A DNA stretch of 12,824 nucleotides from the NCBI GenBank assembly GCA_023819025.1, contig JAMWDC010000021.1, positions 1-12,824 of the forward strand. Reading direction: 5' to 3'. The position numbers and the translations under genes were made by a program. The notes below the pieces were generated by a model. It ran no database searches. It saw only the letters and a program-made list of their open reading frames with translations, and was not told the DNA's origin. Positions 6,117-12,824 of the stretch are shown here, piece after piece (position 1 is the stretch's first letter; each line of letters opens with the position of its first letter). Source of the stretch: Candidatus Omnitrophota bacterium. GTDB taxonomy: Bacteria; Omnitrophota; Omnitrophia; Omnitrophales; Aquincolibacteriaceae.

Positions 6117-7328
6117 ATGTCGACGTCGTTAGCGGAAACTATTTTTTGGGTTGGCGTCAATGATTACGAAACGGATCTTTTTGAGGCCTTATGGCCTTTG
6201 CCTTACGGAATCTCTTATAATTCCTATCTGATCCAAGATCAAAAAGCTGCTCTCATCGATACGATCAAAAAATGTTATTTCCCTGAATATATCCGGTCCA
6301 TCCGCCAGCATCTTGAGGAAAACGGGAAGGTTGATTATTTGATCATCAATCACATGGAGCCGGATCATTCGGGCGGGATCGAGATGCTCACCGCGGAGTT
6401 TCCCGAAATCGAGATTGTGGGCAATGAAAAGACCGCGGATATGGTCGCCCATTTTTACGGGATCAAAAAAAATATCCGGGTCGTAAAGGATCAGGAGGTC
6501 CTCAGCCTCGGAACGCATCAATTAAAATTCTTCATGACGCCGATGCTCCACTGGCCGGAAACCATGATGACTTATGAAGAAAAAACTCAGACCCTTTTTT
6601 CGGGGGATGCCTTCGGCGGCTTTGGGGCCCTCAAAGGAGGAATCTTTGACGATCAGACCGATCTCGAATGGTACAAGGGAGAGGCACGGCGTTATTTTTC
6701 GAATATCCTCGGCAAATACTGTGCCATAGCCCAAAGGACGATCGCGAAACTCGAAAACCTCCCGATCCGGATTATTGCCTCAACCCACGGTCCGGTTTTC
6801 CGCAAAAACCCTAAGACGATCGTGGATTGGTACAAACAGTGGAGTTTATGCCAGACCGAAAACGGGGCGGTTATCGTCTACGCCTCGATGTATGAAAATA
6901 CCAGAAGAATGGCGGAAAGAATCGCGAGGGCATTGGCTGAGGGGGGTGTTGAAAAAATCAAAGTCTGGAACATCTCCCGCACCCACCCCTCTTATGTCCT
7001 AAGTGACCTATGGCAATACCGCGGCCTGATCCTCGGAAGCTGTACTTACAATGCCAAACTTTTTCCGTGGGTGGAGATATTGATCAGCATGCTGGACAAT
7101 AGTCAAATCAAAGATCATTTGCTCGGGCTCTTTGGCACCTATGCGTGGTCGAGCGGGGTTTTATCCCAGCTCAAAAATTTTGCGCAAAAAGGGAACTGGA
7201 CTTTGATCGAGCCGGCCCTAGAATGCAAGGGGGCACCCACGGACGAAATTTTAACACAGTGCGATATCCTGGGACGAAATTTCGCCAAGGCCCTCGCCAG
7301 CTCTGTAAGAATACTAGAAGGATCTTAA
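6117..7328 (+). CDS. fprA: A-type flavoprotein (flavo-diiron O2/NO reductase)
   Basis: Soluble flavo-diiron protein that reduces O2 to water and/or NO to N2O, usually taking electrons from rubredoxin or F420H2; typical of anaerobes. From the ATG at 6117 it has 403 aa. The N-terminal metallo-beta-lactamase-like domain keeps the whole diiron set: H79-x-E81-x-D83-H84 (HMEPDH), H145 (LHWPE), D164 (SGDAFG) and H224 (STHGPV). The C-terminal flavodoxin domain begins near 250 (VIVYASMYENTRRMAE, an FMN phosphate loop) and has GSCTYNAKLFPW around 307-318. There is no rubredoxin or flavin reductase fusion and no rubredoxin gene nearby. An in-frame GTG at 6105 is an alternative start; neither has a strong Shine-Dalgarno. 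It diverges from purL. Its last 16 codons and stop lie in a tandem duplication. O2 versus NO preference cannot be read from sequence. Confidence 0.93.
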   Translation: MSTSLAETIFWVGVNDYETDLFEALWPLPYGISYNSYLIQDQKAALIDTIKKCYFPEYIRSIRQHLEENGKVDYLIINHMEPDHSGGIEMLTAEFPEIEIVGNEKTADMVAHFYGIKKNIRVVKDQEVLSLGTHQLKFFMTPMLHWPETMMTYEEKTQTLFSGDAFGGFGALKGGIFDDQTDLEWYKGEARRYFSNILGKYCAIAQRTIAKLENLPIRIIASTHGPVFRKNPKTIVDWYKQWSLCQTENGAVIVYASMYENTRRMAERIARALAEGGVEKIKVWNISRTHPSYVLSDLWQYRGLILGSCTYNAKLFPWVEILISMLDNSQIKDHLLGLFGTYAWSSGVLSQLKNFAQKGNWTLIEPALECKGAPTDEILTQCDILGRNFAKALASSVRILEGS

Positions 7329-7485
7329 AAAGCCTTCCACCTCAATGATCCGTTCAGCTTTCGCGGCCGGATGCCTTTTTCAATTTCGCCAAGGCCCTCG
7401 CCAGCTCTGTAAGAATACTAGAAGGATCTTAAAAAGCCTTCCACCTCAATGATCCGTTCAGCTTTCGCGGCCGGATGCCTTTTTC
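7278..7485. repeat. Perfect 104-bp tandem duplication at the fprA/TPR convergent ends
   Basis: 7278-7381 and 7382-7485 are identical throughout, and AATT repeats once more at 7486-7489, giving a microhomology junction. Copy 1 holds the true fprA end (stop 7326-7328) plus a second copy of the last nine codons of the TPR gene. Copy 2 holds the working TPR end (stop 7458-7460) plus a spare fprA tail. Before duplication the two converging stops would have been about 25 bp apart. Identity over the full length means a very recent event or an assembly artefact. Confidence 0.95.
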
Positions 7486-7803
7486 AATTCTTCGATGAAT
7501 TCGGGATCCGCTTTGGGCCCCAAGGCTTCGGATTGATGCACATCCGCCCAACTCTTATCGTACTGACCCATCTTGAAATAGAGCCGTGCACGGTTGTAAT
7601 AGGCGTGGGGGTATTTGGGATTGAGTTCGATGGATTTATCATAATCCGCCAGTGCCTTGTTCAAATCCCCTTTTTCGGCATAAAGATTTCCGCGGTTTCT
7701 GTAGGCCGGGTAGTGATCCGGGTCAACTTCGATGGCCTTATTGTAATCCGCCATGGCCCGTTCGGGATCCCCCATAATATCGAAGGCGGAACCTCGGGTA
7801 TTG
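7458..7803 (-). pseudogene. TPR-repeat protein, N-terminus removed by IS701 insertion
   Basis: The open frame runs from the IS701 end at 7803 to TGA at 7458. It starts inside a repeat (NTRGSAFDIMGDPERAMADY) and includes three tetratricopeptide repeats of 34 residues with the usual W/L-G-Y-A-F-A-P pattern: 'MGDPERAMADYNKAIEVDP', 'KGDLNKALADYDKSIELNP' and 'MGQYDKSWADVHQSEALGP'. It then ends in a short tail. A stop codon inside the IS terminal repeat (7809-7811) blocks reading from further upstream. The Met at 7775 could start a 105-aa remnant but has no convincing ribosome site. TPR proteins mediate protein-protein contacts; no specific role can be given. The missing N-terminal part is not found beyond the IS pair. 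Confidence 0.8.
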
Positions 7804-7827
7804 TAGTTTTACTGTCTGAGTTATAAA

Positions 7828-9240
7828 TCATTGTACGAGCCGTAAAGGGGCCAACAAGTTATGTTTTTTCCAGTGATAGAACCGAGCCAGTTCATTGCGT
7901 TCCAATCATTTCGTCCGATCGCGGGCAATCCGTACAGGATCCGTACAATTGCAAATTTTGAGCAGGCTCATCGCGATGCCCTCGCGAATCTGAGGAACCG
8001 TAATTGCAGGCGCCAAGGATTTGCCTCGGAGCGTCTCTTGAATCAAAAACCAAAGCGCCATCAACGAAAGCGTTTGATGATGATGCCAACCTATCCAGGT
8101 ACGCATCTCATAATCGCCAAGTCCTGCTTCACTTTTAGCGCGCTTGAGCGAATCCTCAATTCGATGCTCTGCTTTCACAACTCGTCCCAATTCTTCAAGG
8201 GAAGTTTGAGCCGGTGCGTTCGAAAGAAAATAATCGTGCCTCCAAGCTCCATCTTCCTCTTGTCTCTGGGTTGCTATCAAAAGTTCTTCCGTGGTATTGA
8301 CGCACCGGTCCTCCGTTTTGGTCACGACACGGCATTTGACTATCTTGAGTTTCAGCGGCCCTTTTTCACCGTCGCGTATGGTAATGTCACTCCAAGCTTT
8401 TTGCGGAAGTCCTTGTGCTCAATTCTTGACACTTTCAAATTTTCGTTTTGGCTGAGCACCTTGTCCATCATGAGACGGCGCAGGACAGGGAGCTTCCAAA
8501 TCACGGATGGTGGTATTGGAAGGTACCGCAAGCAGGTAACGTTCTCCCCGAGAATGCAAAGCCTCTCGAAACCACTGAGCATGTCCCATTTCATCATCTC
8601 CGGCAATCCAAGCAGGCGGCAGCAAAGAACCATGAGTTTCAAGCATGGCAAGCGCCAATTCATGCCGGGTCTGGTAACGGATTTCTTTCGGGATGCCGCA
8701 TTGTTTACGGCGTCTCTTATCGCTTGTTCATTCATCCGGGAGATACAAACGTGTATCTACCAAAGCATGTTCTTTTTCAGATGCATAACCCATGTAAACC
8801 GTTACTTGTCCATTGTCGACTTTTCCGAGTCGGCCAAGCCATTGCCTCGCTACCCCAACCGAATCTTTTCCCTGTTTCGGAAAACCCGAAGGATCAAAGA
8901 CGATCACCCCTCTGGGGTCTCCAATTTCAGCGGCTACTTGTCCTACAAGGACTTCGATCAACGGCCGATGGTCCCACGAAGAGGCACTAATAAAATGCTG
9001 CAATCCTTGGCGGTCTTGGTCATGTCGATCGGCTATCGACTCGCTGTTTTTTCTCTCCAAATCCGTCATCAAACCTCGCAGGTAAGTTTGAGCATGTTGT
9101 CTTTGTTCTTTTCTCCGAAGATGAGTCCCGTACGGAGTCACAAACCTTTCAACACGTTTGACCATATCATCGAAGATGTTTGGAGAAACTTCACATTGAG
9201 CCAACAGTTTTTCTTTACGGATGTCAAAGAGCAATTCCAT
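7828..9240 (-). pseudogene. IS701-family transposase with three in-frame TGA codons
   Basis: A single frame runs from ATG at 9240 (MELLFDIRKEKLLAQCE, with GAAGGGGG upstream on the minus strand) to TGA at 7828-7830. It would encode about 470 aa without any frameshift. Three in-frame TGA codons interrupt it: 8728-8730 (after RLYLPDE), 8419-8421 (after KFESVKN) and 7906-7908 (after ARDRTK). Family motifs flank them: GLMTDLERKNSESIA, VIVFDPSGFPKQGKDSVGVA, RQWLGRLGKVDNGQVTVYMG, AWIAGDDEMG, RYLLAVPSN, DGEKGPLKL and AEHRIEDSLKRAKSEAGLGDYE. The Asp in VFDPS and in AGDDE and the Glu in the AEHRIE stretch are the likely catalytic triad. At the first two TGA sites relatives usually have Trp, suggesting TGG to TGA changes. 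A frame through 9273 exists but overlaps a 5' hairpin. Confidence 0.85.
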
Positions 9241-9251
9241 CGATGGCCCCC

Positions 9252-9277
9252 TTCCATGAAAAGTGTTTTTCATGGAA
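9252..9277 (-). promoter_or_regulatory. Fold-back hairpin upstream of the IS701 transposase start
   Basis: TTCCATGAAAA (9252-9262) and TTTTCATGGAA (9267-9277) form a perfect 11-bp stem with a 4-nt loop. It lies between the IS right end and the transposase ATG at 9240, and its inner edge merges with the GAAGGGGG Shine-Dalgarno. In several IS elements such a fold limits translation from transcripts that read in from outside. That role here is inferred. Confidence 0.55.
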
Positions 9278-9339
9278 TACTCACCGACAAAATAAGTTAC
9301 GTGCTTTTATCAAACTCAGACAGTAAAACTAGTGCCCAG

Positions 9340-10472
9340 TCAAGTTTGAATTTGGGGGGAAAGATGTTTTAATTGTATCCGGGCCTCGTTGGTAGTGAAT
9401 TGCCAATCGACGCCTTTTGGCATTTGGTTGCGATTTTTTTCCCAGGCTTTGGTTTCTTTGGCCAAGGTTTGGATGTCTGAGATGTACCGGTTATTCAAGC
9501 ATTGGTTGGTCAAAACACTGAGTTCAATTTCCGCGATGTTTAACCAACTGCCGTGCTTGGGAGTGTAATGGATCTCAAGGTGTTGGGCCAATCGGTGAGC
9601 TTCTTGAGGTTCAAAAGCTTCCTACAGAGAGGCGATCTTATGAGTATTCAGTTTGTCAACAACAAGACGGATTTTGGGAACATGGGGATAATCTTCATCC
9701 CCCAGTTTTTTAATTTCATCCGCCCAATCTTTAGCCGTCCTACGCTCTCTCACACTGACCTTCCGTTTTCCGGCAAGCGGTTCGGTAAACATAAAATTCA
9801 CCGCCGTGCCCTTGCGTTCGTATTCATAATCATAGCGTTCCGCCTTGCCTGGTTCAGGTACCAAACTCTGTTGTGTCTCGGTAATCAACTGCGTCGGTTG
9901 TTCGTCCCTGCAGATCAAAGGAATCTTGGGATCATACGGCAAACAATAAAGATCCAACGTCTCTTCCATCTGCGCCACAAACTCCGCGTTCTGTTCCGGG
10001 GGAATCCCCCAGCATTTTCTCAGATGGGGCTTGATTTCGTTTTTTTTAAACCTTGTCGGACTGTTTCGTGCGAAATAGCTTCGACGATTTCTAATTCTAC
10101 CATTTTGTCGGCCAGCAATCTTAAACTCCAACGTCCAAAGCCTTCCGGAGGTTTGCCGCAGCTTAAGGCTATCAAGTGGGCCTCTTTTCGGCCGTCTAAA
10201 ATCTTTTCCCGAGGTGGATGCTTTAGCGGCTTGCGCCCCACTGCCGCTCCCAGCCCTTCCATGACAAAGCGTTCTCGAATTGCCGGGATACCTTTGACAT
10301 GGCATCCAAGAGCTTCGGCAATTTTCTCGTCCGTCCAGTTCGGGCCATCGGCATCCGCCTTTAACAAAATGTGGGCATGCCGGATTTTATATGCGGCTGC
10401 TTTCCCTTGACGGATCAGTTCATGGAGTTGGGTGCGTTCTTCTTCATTCAGTCGGACAATATATTTCTTCAT
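9340..10472 (-). pseudogene. IS630-family transposase: -1 frameshift at A8, one TAG
   Basis: The first frame starts at ATG 10472 (MKKYIVRLNEEERTQLHEL), with AAGGAGG 6 nt upstream, and ends at TGA 10020-10022. It holds the N-terminal helix-turn-helix half (KIAEALGCHVKGIPAIRERF, then FGRWSLRLLADKM...ISHETVRQGLKK). The catalytic half lies in the -1 frame, joined at A8 (10040-10047) to give LKKNEIKPHLRKCW as in relatives. It holds ICRDEQ (first Asp), RLVVDKLNTH (second Asp; family usually DNLNTH) and HGSWLNIAEIELS (Glu), and ends QIQT at 9340. A TAG at 9622-9624 replaces the Tyr normally found in ASLYEAF, removing the last third with the catalytic Glu. It is therefore probably inactive although otherwise complete. 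The Shine-Dalgarno region reads GTACAAGGAGG, a CsrA-like core. Confidence 0.87.
10040..10047 (-). other. A8 slippery run: frameshift or slippage site in the IS630 transposase
   Basis: On the minus strand the codons read TTA AAA AAA ACG. A -1 shift on A-AAA-AAA gives AAC GAA ATC, restoring the family sequence KKNEIKP. RNA polymerase slippage adding one A gives the same product. IS elements, including IS630 members, use such sites to fuse two reading frames. A simple indel in a dead copy is the alternative. Confidence 0.6.
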
Positions 10473-10543
10473 CTCGATCCTCCTTGTACAGAAGGTATCG
10501 ACATGATTCAAGCGCTCCTAAAAATTAAACTGACAAGGCAGTA

Positions 10544-10785
10544 GTCTTTTCTGCGGTTTGGAGCCGACCCGGTCATAAGGCGATATGACAGCTAAGCCTG
10601 CTACAGCTTGCCGGGGGAAGGGAAGATAAACCAAGGGCTTGAATGGTACTGAAAGGCCAACGGTCGGCCTTAAAGGGACAGGGACAGTAATCCTGATTTT
10701 GATTTGCCGAGGTCCGGCCATTCGAGGACGACGCCCGGTCAAACACACAAAGACTTATTTATCTCGACTTCGTACTGTGCCACAT
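10544..10785. other. Unassigned non-coding stretch next to the IS630 end
   Basis: I see no convincing gene, RNA or repeat here. A 76-codon open frame on the minus strand (10518-10748) runs across the IS630 end, is Pro/Arg-rich and has no ribosome site, so it is not called. The expected N-terminal half of the TPR gene and the C-terminal continuation of the gene ending at 10786 are both missing. This suggests a deletion junction. Confidence 0.4.
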
Positions 10786-11199
10786 TCATTTTTCGACTTG
10801 GAATCGACCTCGCAATAAAGAATCGATGACGACCCTGCCTTCAATTCCGTCATGACGAGAATTAAGCGGGCGTAAACGGCCAAAAGTGAAAACAGCGGGT
10901 TTTCGAAAAAAGATAGCCGGCAAAGGGGTTTGGGATCCCAAGCATTCCATTTCTACTGGAAACGGTCCGTTGGCTGCCTGCCATACCGCCGCTACTTTTT
11001 CGATGCAGATTTTGAAGTTTCGATCGAGATGCCCACGGCCGAAACGGATCGAACCCTCAAAATACTCATTCAAAGAAACATTGAGTCCTGTTTCTAATAA
11101 TTTCCGGAGGACCGTATGCCTCTGCTACCATAGAACCAAAAGACAAATCAGCAACGCCGCGACCGCAAGAAAACAAAAAAATTTTTTCGAATGCTTCAT
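10786..11199 (-). pseudogene. Signal-anchored envelope-type protein, truncated and interrupted by TAG
   Basis: The ATG at 11199-11197 overlaps the leuB stop in ATGA, implying translational coupling. The first 24 residues are a signal/anchor: MKHSKKFFCFLAVAALLICL then LVLW. Codon 25 is TAG (11127-11125). The same frame then continues as QRHTVLRKLLETGLNVSLN, EYFEGSIRFGRGHLDRNFKI and so on to RGRFQVEK and TGA at 10786, about 137 codons in all. The layout (single N-terminal anchor, then a 'leucine-rich helix, GLNVSLN..., S-I-R-F-G' beta segment) resembles the start of AsmA/TamB-like intermembrane proteins, normally several hundred residues. The family guess is weak. The amber codon and early end argue for a broken gene, unless TAG is suppressed. 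Confidence 0.5.
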
Positions 11200-12260
11200 T
11201 CCCGGAGCGCTTCGACCACCAAATCCCCGACCTCAGAGGTTGAGTACCCCATTTTCCCGGCATTCAGACTTTTCAATTTTTCAGCGGTCACACGCATCAC
11301 ACTTTTTTCAATAGCTCCGGCCGCCTGAGCTTCACCCAAATAATCAAGAAGCATCCCGACCGCGCAAATGGCTGCCAAGGGATTGATCACGCCTTTGCCG
11401 GTGTATTTGGGGGCGGAACCACCGATCGGCTCGAACATGGAAACCCCGCCGGGGTGAATATTCCCCCCCGCGGCAATGCCCATCCCGCCTTGGATCATCG
11501 CCCCTAAATCCGTAATAATATCCCCGAACATATTATCCGTGACGATCACGTCAAACCATTCGGGATTCTTGACCATCCACATACATGTGGCATCGACATG
11601 GGCATAATCGCGTTTGATATCCGGATAATCCCCGGCCCCGATTTCATGAAACACGCGTTCCCAGAGATCAAAGGCATAAGTCAGCACATTCGTCTTGCCG
11701 CAAAGAGTCAACTGTTTCTTTTTGTTCCGCCTGCGCGTCAACTCAAACGCATAACGCAGGCAGCGTTCCACTCCGCGGCGCGTATTCCGGCTTACCTGAA
11801 TGGCAACCTCATCCGGCATCCCCTTGTTGATAAACTCCCCCTCACCGACATAAAGGCCTTCGTTATTTTCGCGCACGACCACGAAGTCAATGTCTTCCGG
11901 CCCCTTATCCTTCAAAGGGCAGTTAACGCCCGGGTAAAGTTTGACAGGTCGGAGATTAATGTATTGTTCGAGATCAAAACGAATTTTCAAGAGGAGTCCT
12001 TTTTCCAGAATCCCGGGTTTGACATCCGGATGGCCTACTGCTCCCAGAAAAATGGAGTCGAAGGTCCGGAGCTCCTGGAGCACAGAATCAGGCAGTACTT
12101 CACCCGTTTTTAGATACCGCTCGCCGCCCAAATCATAGATTTTCAAATCGGTCTTGAAATCAAACATTCCCGAGACCGCTTCCAGTACCTTCAAACCTTC
12201 GCGGACGACTTCTGGTCCGGTTCCATCTCCCGGAATGACTGCAATCTTATACGTCTTCAT
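11196..12260 (-). CDS. leuB: Isocitrate/isopropylmalate dehydrogenase family, probably LeuB
   Basis: NAD-dependent oxidative decarboxylase of a beta-hydroxyacid, most likely 3-isopropylmalate in leucine synthesis. It has 354 aa from the ATG at 12260, supported by GGAGA on the minus strand 6 nt upstream (12267-12271); the ATG one codon earlier is spaced too closely. Motifs: IPGDGTGPEV at 9-18, LLLKIR with R94, NLRPV with R104, VVRENNEGLY with R130 and Y137, GKTNV with K189, and Mg ligands D223, D247 and D251 (HVDA, FGDIITD). The nucleotide loop EPIGGSAPKYTG is around 277-288. The NLRPVKLYPG and VVRENNEG text is shared with tartrate and homoisocitrate dehydrogenases, so substrate is not fixed by sequence alone. 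No other leu genes are in view. It overlaps the next gene by 4 nt and has a possible attenuator upstream (12349-12418). Confidence 0.85.
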   Translation of the reverse strand: MKTYKIAVIPGDGTGPEVVREGLKVLEAVSGMFDFKTDLKIYDLGGERYLKTGEVLPDSVLQELRTFDSIFLGAVGHPDVKPGILEKGLLLKIRFDLEQYINLRPVKLYPGVNCPLKDKGPEDIDFVVVRENNEGLYVGEGEFINKGMPDEVAIQVSRNTRRGVERCLRYAFELTRRRNKKKQLTLCGKTNVLTYAFDLWERVFHEIGAGDYPDIKRDYAHVDATCMWMVKNPEWFDVIVTDNMFGDIITDLGAMIQGGMGIAAGGNIHPGGVSMFEPIGGSAPKYTGKGVINPLAAICAVGMLLDYLGEAQAAGAIEKSVMRVTAEKLKSLNAGKMGYSTSEVGDLVVEALRE

Positions 12261-12348
12261 CATCTGTCTCCAATCTGCCGATCTGCCAAGTTTGCGTAGG
12301 ACCTGCGGAAAATCCCTAACTTTTTGAGGATTATACGCGATGGAATCT

Positions 12349-12418
12349 AAAAATAAAAGGACGGGCTGACGAGCAATTCTTTCGTCAAATATTTCCCTTA
12401 TGATTTGCAACCCGTCCT
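12349..12418 (-). terminator. Long-stem terminator in the leuB leader, possible attenuator
   Basis: On the minus strand AGGACGGG (12411-12418) pairs with CCCGTCCT (12358-12365), followed by TTTATTTTT. The 45-nt loop contains its own hairpin, TGACGA/TCGTCA. It lies 88 bp before the leuB start and after a separate terminator that already ends the DUF6868 transcript. It therefore looks like a leader control element rather than a gene end. No T-box or leucine-codon leader peptide was recognised. Confidence 0.6.
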
Positions 12419-12471
12419 CACCAACCTGCAATCACTCCGGCCTACCCCCATCGGACGGTTGAATCTTGACG

Positions 12472-12497
12472 ACAAAAAATACCCTCTTCGAAAAGGG
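12472..12497 (-). terminator. Intrinsic terminator after the DUF6868 gene
   Basis: On the minus strand CCCTTT-TCGA-AGAGGG forms a 6-bp stem that includes one U-G pair, followed by TATTTTTT. On the plus strand the same U-G position becomes a C-A mismatch, so the element works on the minus strand. It lies 54 bp after the DUF6868 stop. Confidence 0.7.
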
Positions 12498-12550
12498 AAA
12501 GGCAGCACAGGACATCGAGTCCGATGCGTTATCGCTTCGATGGACGTCCT

Positions 12551-12793
12551 TTACCCCACGATCCGGAGAGCGAACCACGGGACAACGTTGAAGATGAATA
12601 CCGTCATTTTAAAATACGCCATTCCCGCATAGTGAATAGCCTGAAACTGCTCGACGGACAACTTGAACCCTCGGCTGTGAATTCGATAGACCCAATCACG
12701 GGCAAATGTGATGACCGCAAACCAGAAGAGCAGCAAACCGACATTAAGAACGGCGCACCATCCGAGAAAACCACGAATCATAGAAATATCCAT
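12551..12793 (-). CDS. DUF6868-type small inner-membrane protein
   Basis: An 80-aa protein of unknown function. It has two hydrophobic segments: residues 9-31 (FLGWCAVLNVGLLLFWFAVI and onward) and 58-80 (MAYFKMTVFIFNVVPWFALR to the end). A basic/polar middle separates them (RDWVYRIHSRGFKLSVEQFQ, then AIHYAGMA). The FLGWC, LLFWF, HYAGMA and P-W-F-A-L-R-I-V pattern matches my memory of DUF6868, a family of about 80 aa; length and layout agree. The start is supported by AAGGGAGG on the minus strand 4 nt before the ATG at 12793. It ends in TAA at 12551 and has its own terminator, so it is probably transcribed separately from leuB. Confidence 0.82.
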   Translation of the reverse strand: MDISMIRGFLGWCAVLNVGLLLFWFAVITFARDWVYRIHSRGFKLSVEQFQAIHYAGMAYFKMTVFIFNVVPWFALRIVG

Positions 12794-12824
12794 ACCGCCT
12801 CCCTTGATATGGTCTTTATCCGCT

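Larger units (their letters stand above)
7804..9331 (-). mobile_element. IS701-family insertion sequence, full length but decayed
   Basis: Perfect 19-bp terminal inverted repeats: TAGTTTTACTGTCTGAGTT at 7804-7822 and its complement at 9313-9331. The length is about 1.53 kb, normal for IS701. A single transposase gene fills it on the minus strand. The exact ends are uncertain by a few bases because the flanks read GTAG and CTAG; IS701 elements duplicate a 4-bp YTAR-like target. The left end cuts the TPR gene. The right end directly abuts the IS630 element, sharing the TA at 9330-9331. Confidence 0.88.
9332..10541 (-). mobile_element. IS630-family insertion sequence with TA target duplication
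   Basis: The 1210-bp element is flanked by TA (9330-9331 and 10542-10543), the IS630/Tc1 target signature. The ends are imperfect inverted repeats: GTGCCCAGTCAAGTTTGAAT inward from 9332, and CTGCCTTGTCAGTTTAATTT inward on the minus strand from 10541. A two-frame transposase on the minus strand fills the element. Its left TA is also the last two bases of the IS701 terminal repeat, so one element landed at the edge of the other. Confidence 0.85.

Noticed and set aside
7828..9240. Genome-wide reading of TGA as Trp or Gly
   Set aside because: TGA serves as the natural stop of thi4, leuB and the TPR gene, and Trp in those proteins is TGG.
7861..9372. 503-codon open frame on the plus strand
   Set aside because: It is antisense to the IS701 transposase, whose family motifs are on the minus strand. 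The plus-strand product has no recognisable motif or ribosome site.
10518..10748. 76-codon minus-strand open frame
   Set aside because: It runs across the IS630 terminal repeat, has no ribosome site and has low-complexity composition.
12261..12431. 57-codon N-terminal extension of leuB
   Set aside because: The family starts at MKTYKIAVIPGDG, GGAGA is spaced for the ATG at 12260, and the extension would run through the leader terminator.

Overview
The window reads as a chromosomal piece of a bacterium that is probably anaerobic or microaerophilic. It holds housekeeping biosynthesis genes (thiazole, quinolinate, purine and probably leucine) and an A-type diiron flavoprotein of the O2/NO-detoxifying kind, interrupted by decayed insertion sequences. 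A Thi4-type thiazole synthase, a LeuB of the 'HVDATCMWMV' subtype, a DUF6868 membrane protein and split-type PurL together recall Omnitrophota/PVC-like bacteria. That placement is inferred from remembered protein flavour, not from a marker gene, and is low confidence. TGA ends thi4, leuB and the TPR gene, so the standard code applies.

Layout. 1-416: palindromic DNA, a TTGACA/TATAGT promoter, a TPP riboswitch and its intrinsic terminator. 460-1251 (+): thi4, with a Cys at the sulfur-donor position. 1296-1357: long hairpin, then nadA (1381-2286, +). 2364-2597: minisatellite of five 47-bp units alternating between two types. 2629-3098: internally deleted IS982-like remnant. 3197-3234: bidirectional terminator, then purL on the minus strand (3314-5644). 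5645-6104: divergent intergenic region with a promoter-to-terminator unit on the minus strand, rich in GGA hairpins. 6117-7328 (+): fprA-like flavo-diiron protein, whose tail lies in a perfect 104-bp tandem duplication. 7458-7803 (-): TPR gene beheaded by an IS701-family element (7804-9331), which abuts an IS630-family element (9332-10541). 10786-11199 (-): truncated, amber-interrupted envelope-type gene overlapping leuB (11196-12260, -) by ATGA. 12349-12497: two minus-strand terminators. 12551-12793 (-): DUF6868 membrane protein.

How the parts work together. thi4 is under thiamin pyrophosphate control and nadA may share its transcript. purL and fprA diverge from a shared regulatory region. 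The most interesting element is the roughly 240-nt minus-strand unit before purL. It has a TATAAT box, several GGA motifs (two in 17-nt repeats resembling the CsrA/RsmA consensus RUACARGGAUGU) and a strong terminator, and purL's own Shine-Dalgarno lies in ACAAGGA. It could be a CsrB/RsmZ-like sponge RNA or an attenuated, CsrA-controlled purL leader. The 7.3-11.2 kb segment looks like an IS-driven deletion scar: genes on both sides are truncated and the transposases carry nonsense codons.
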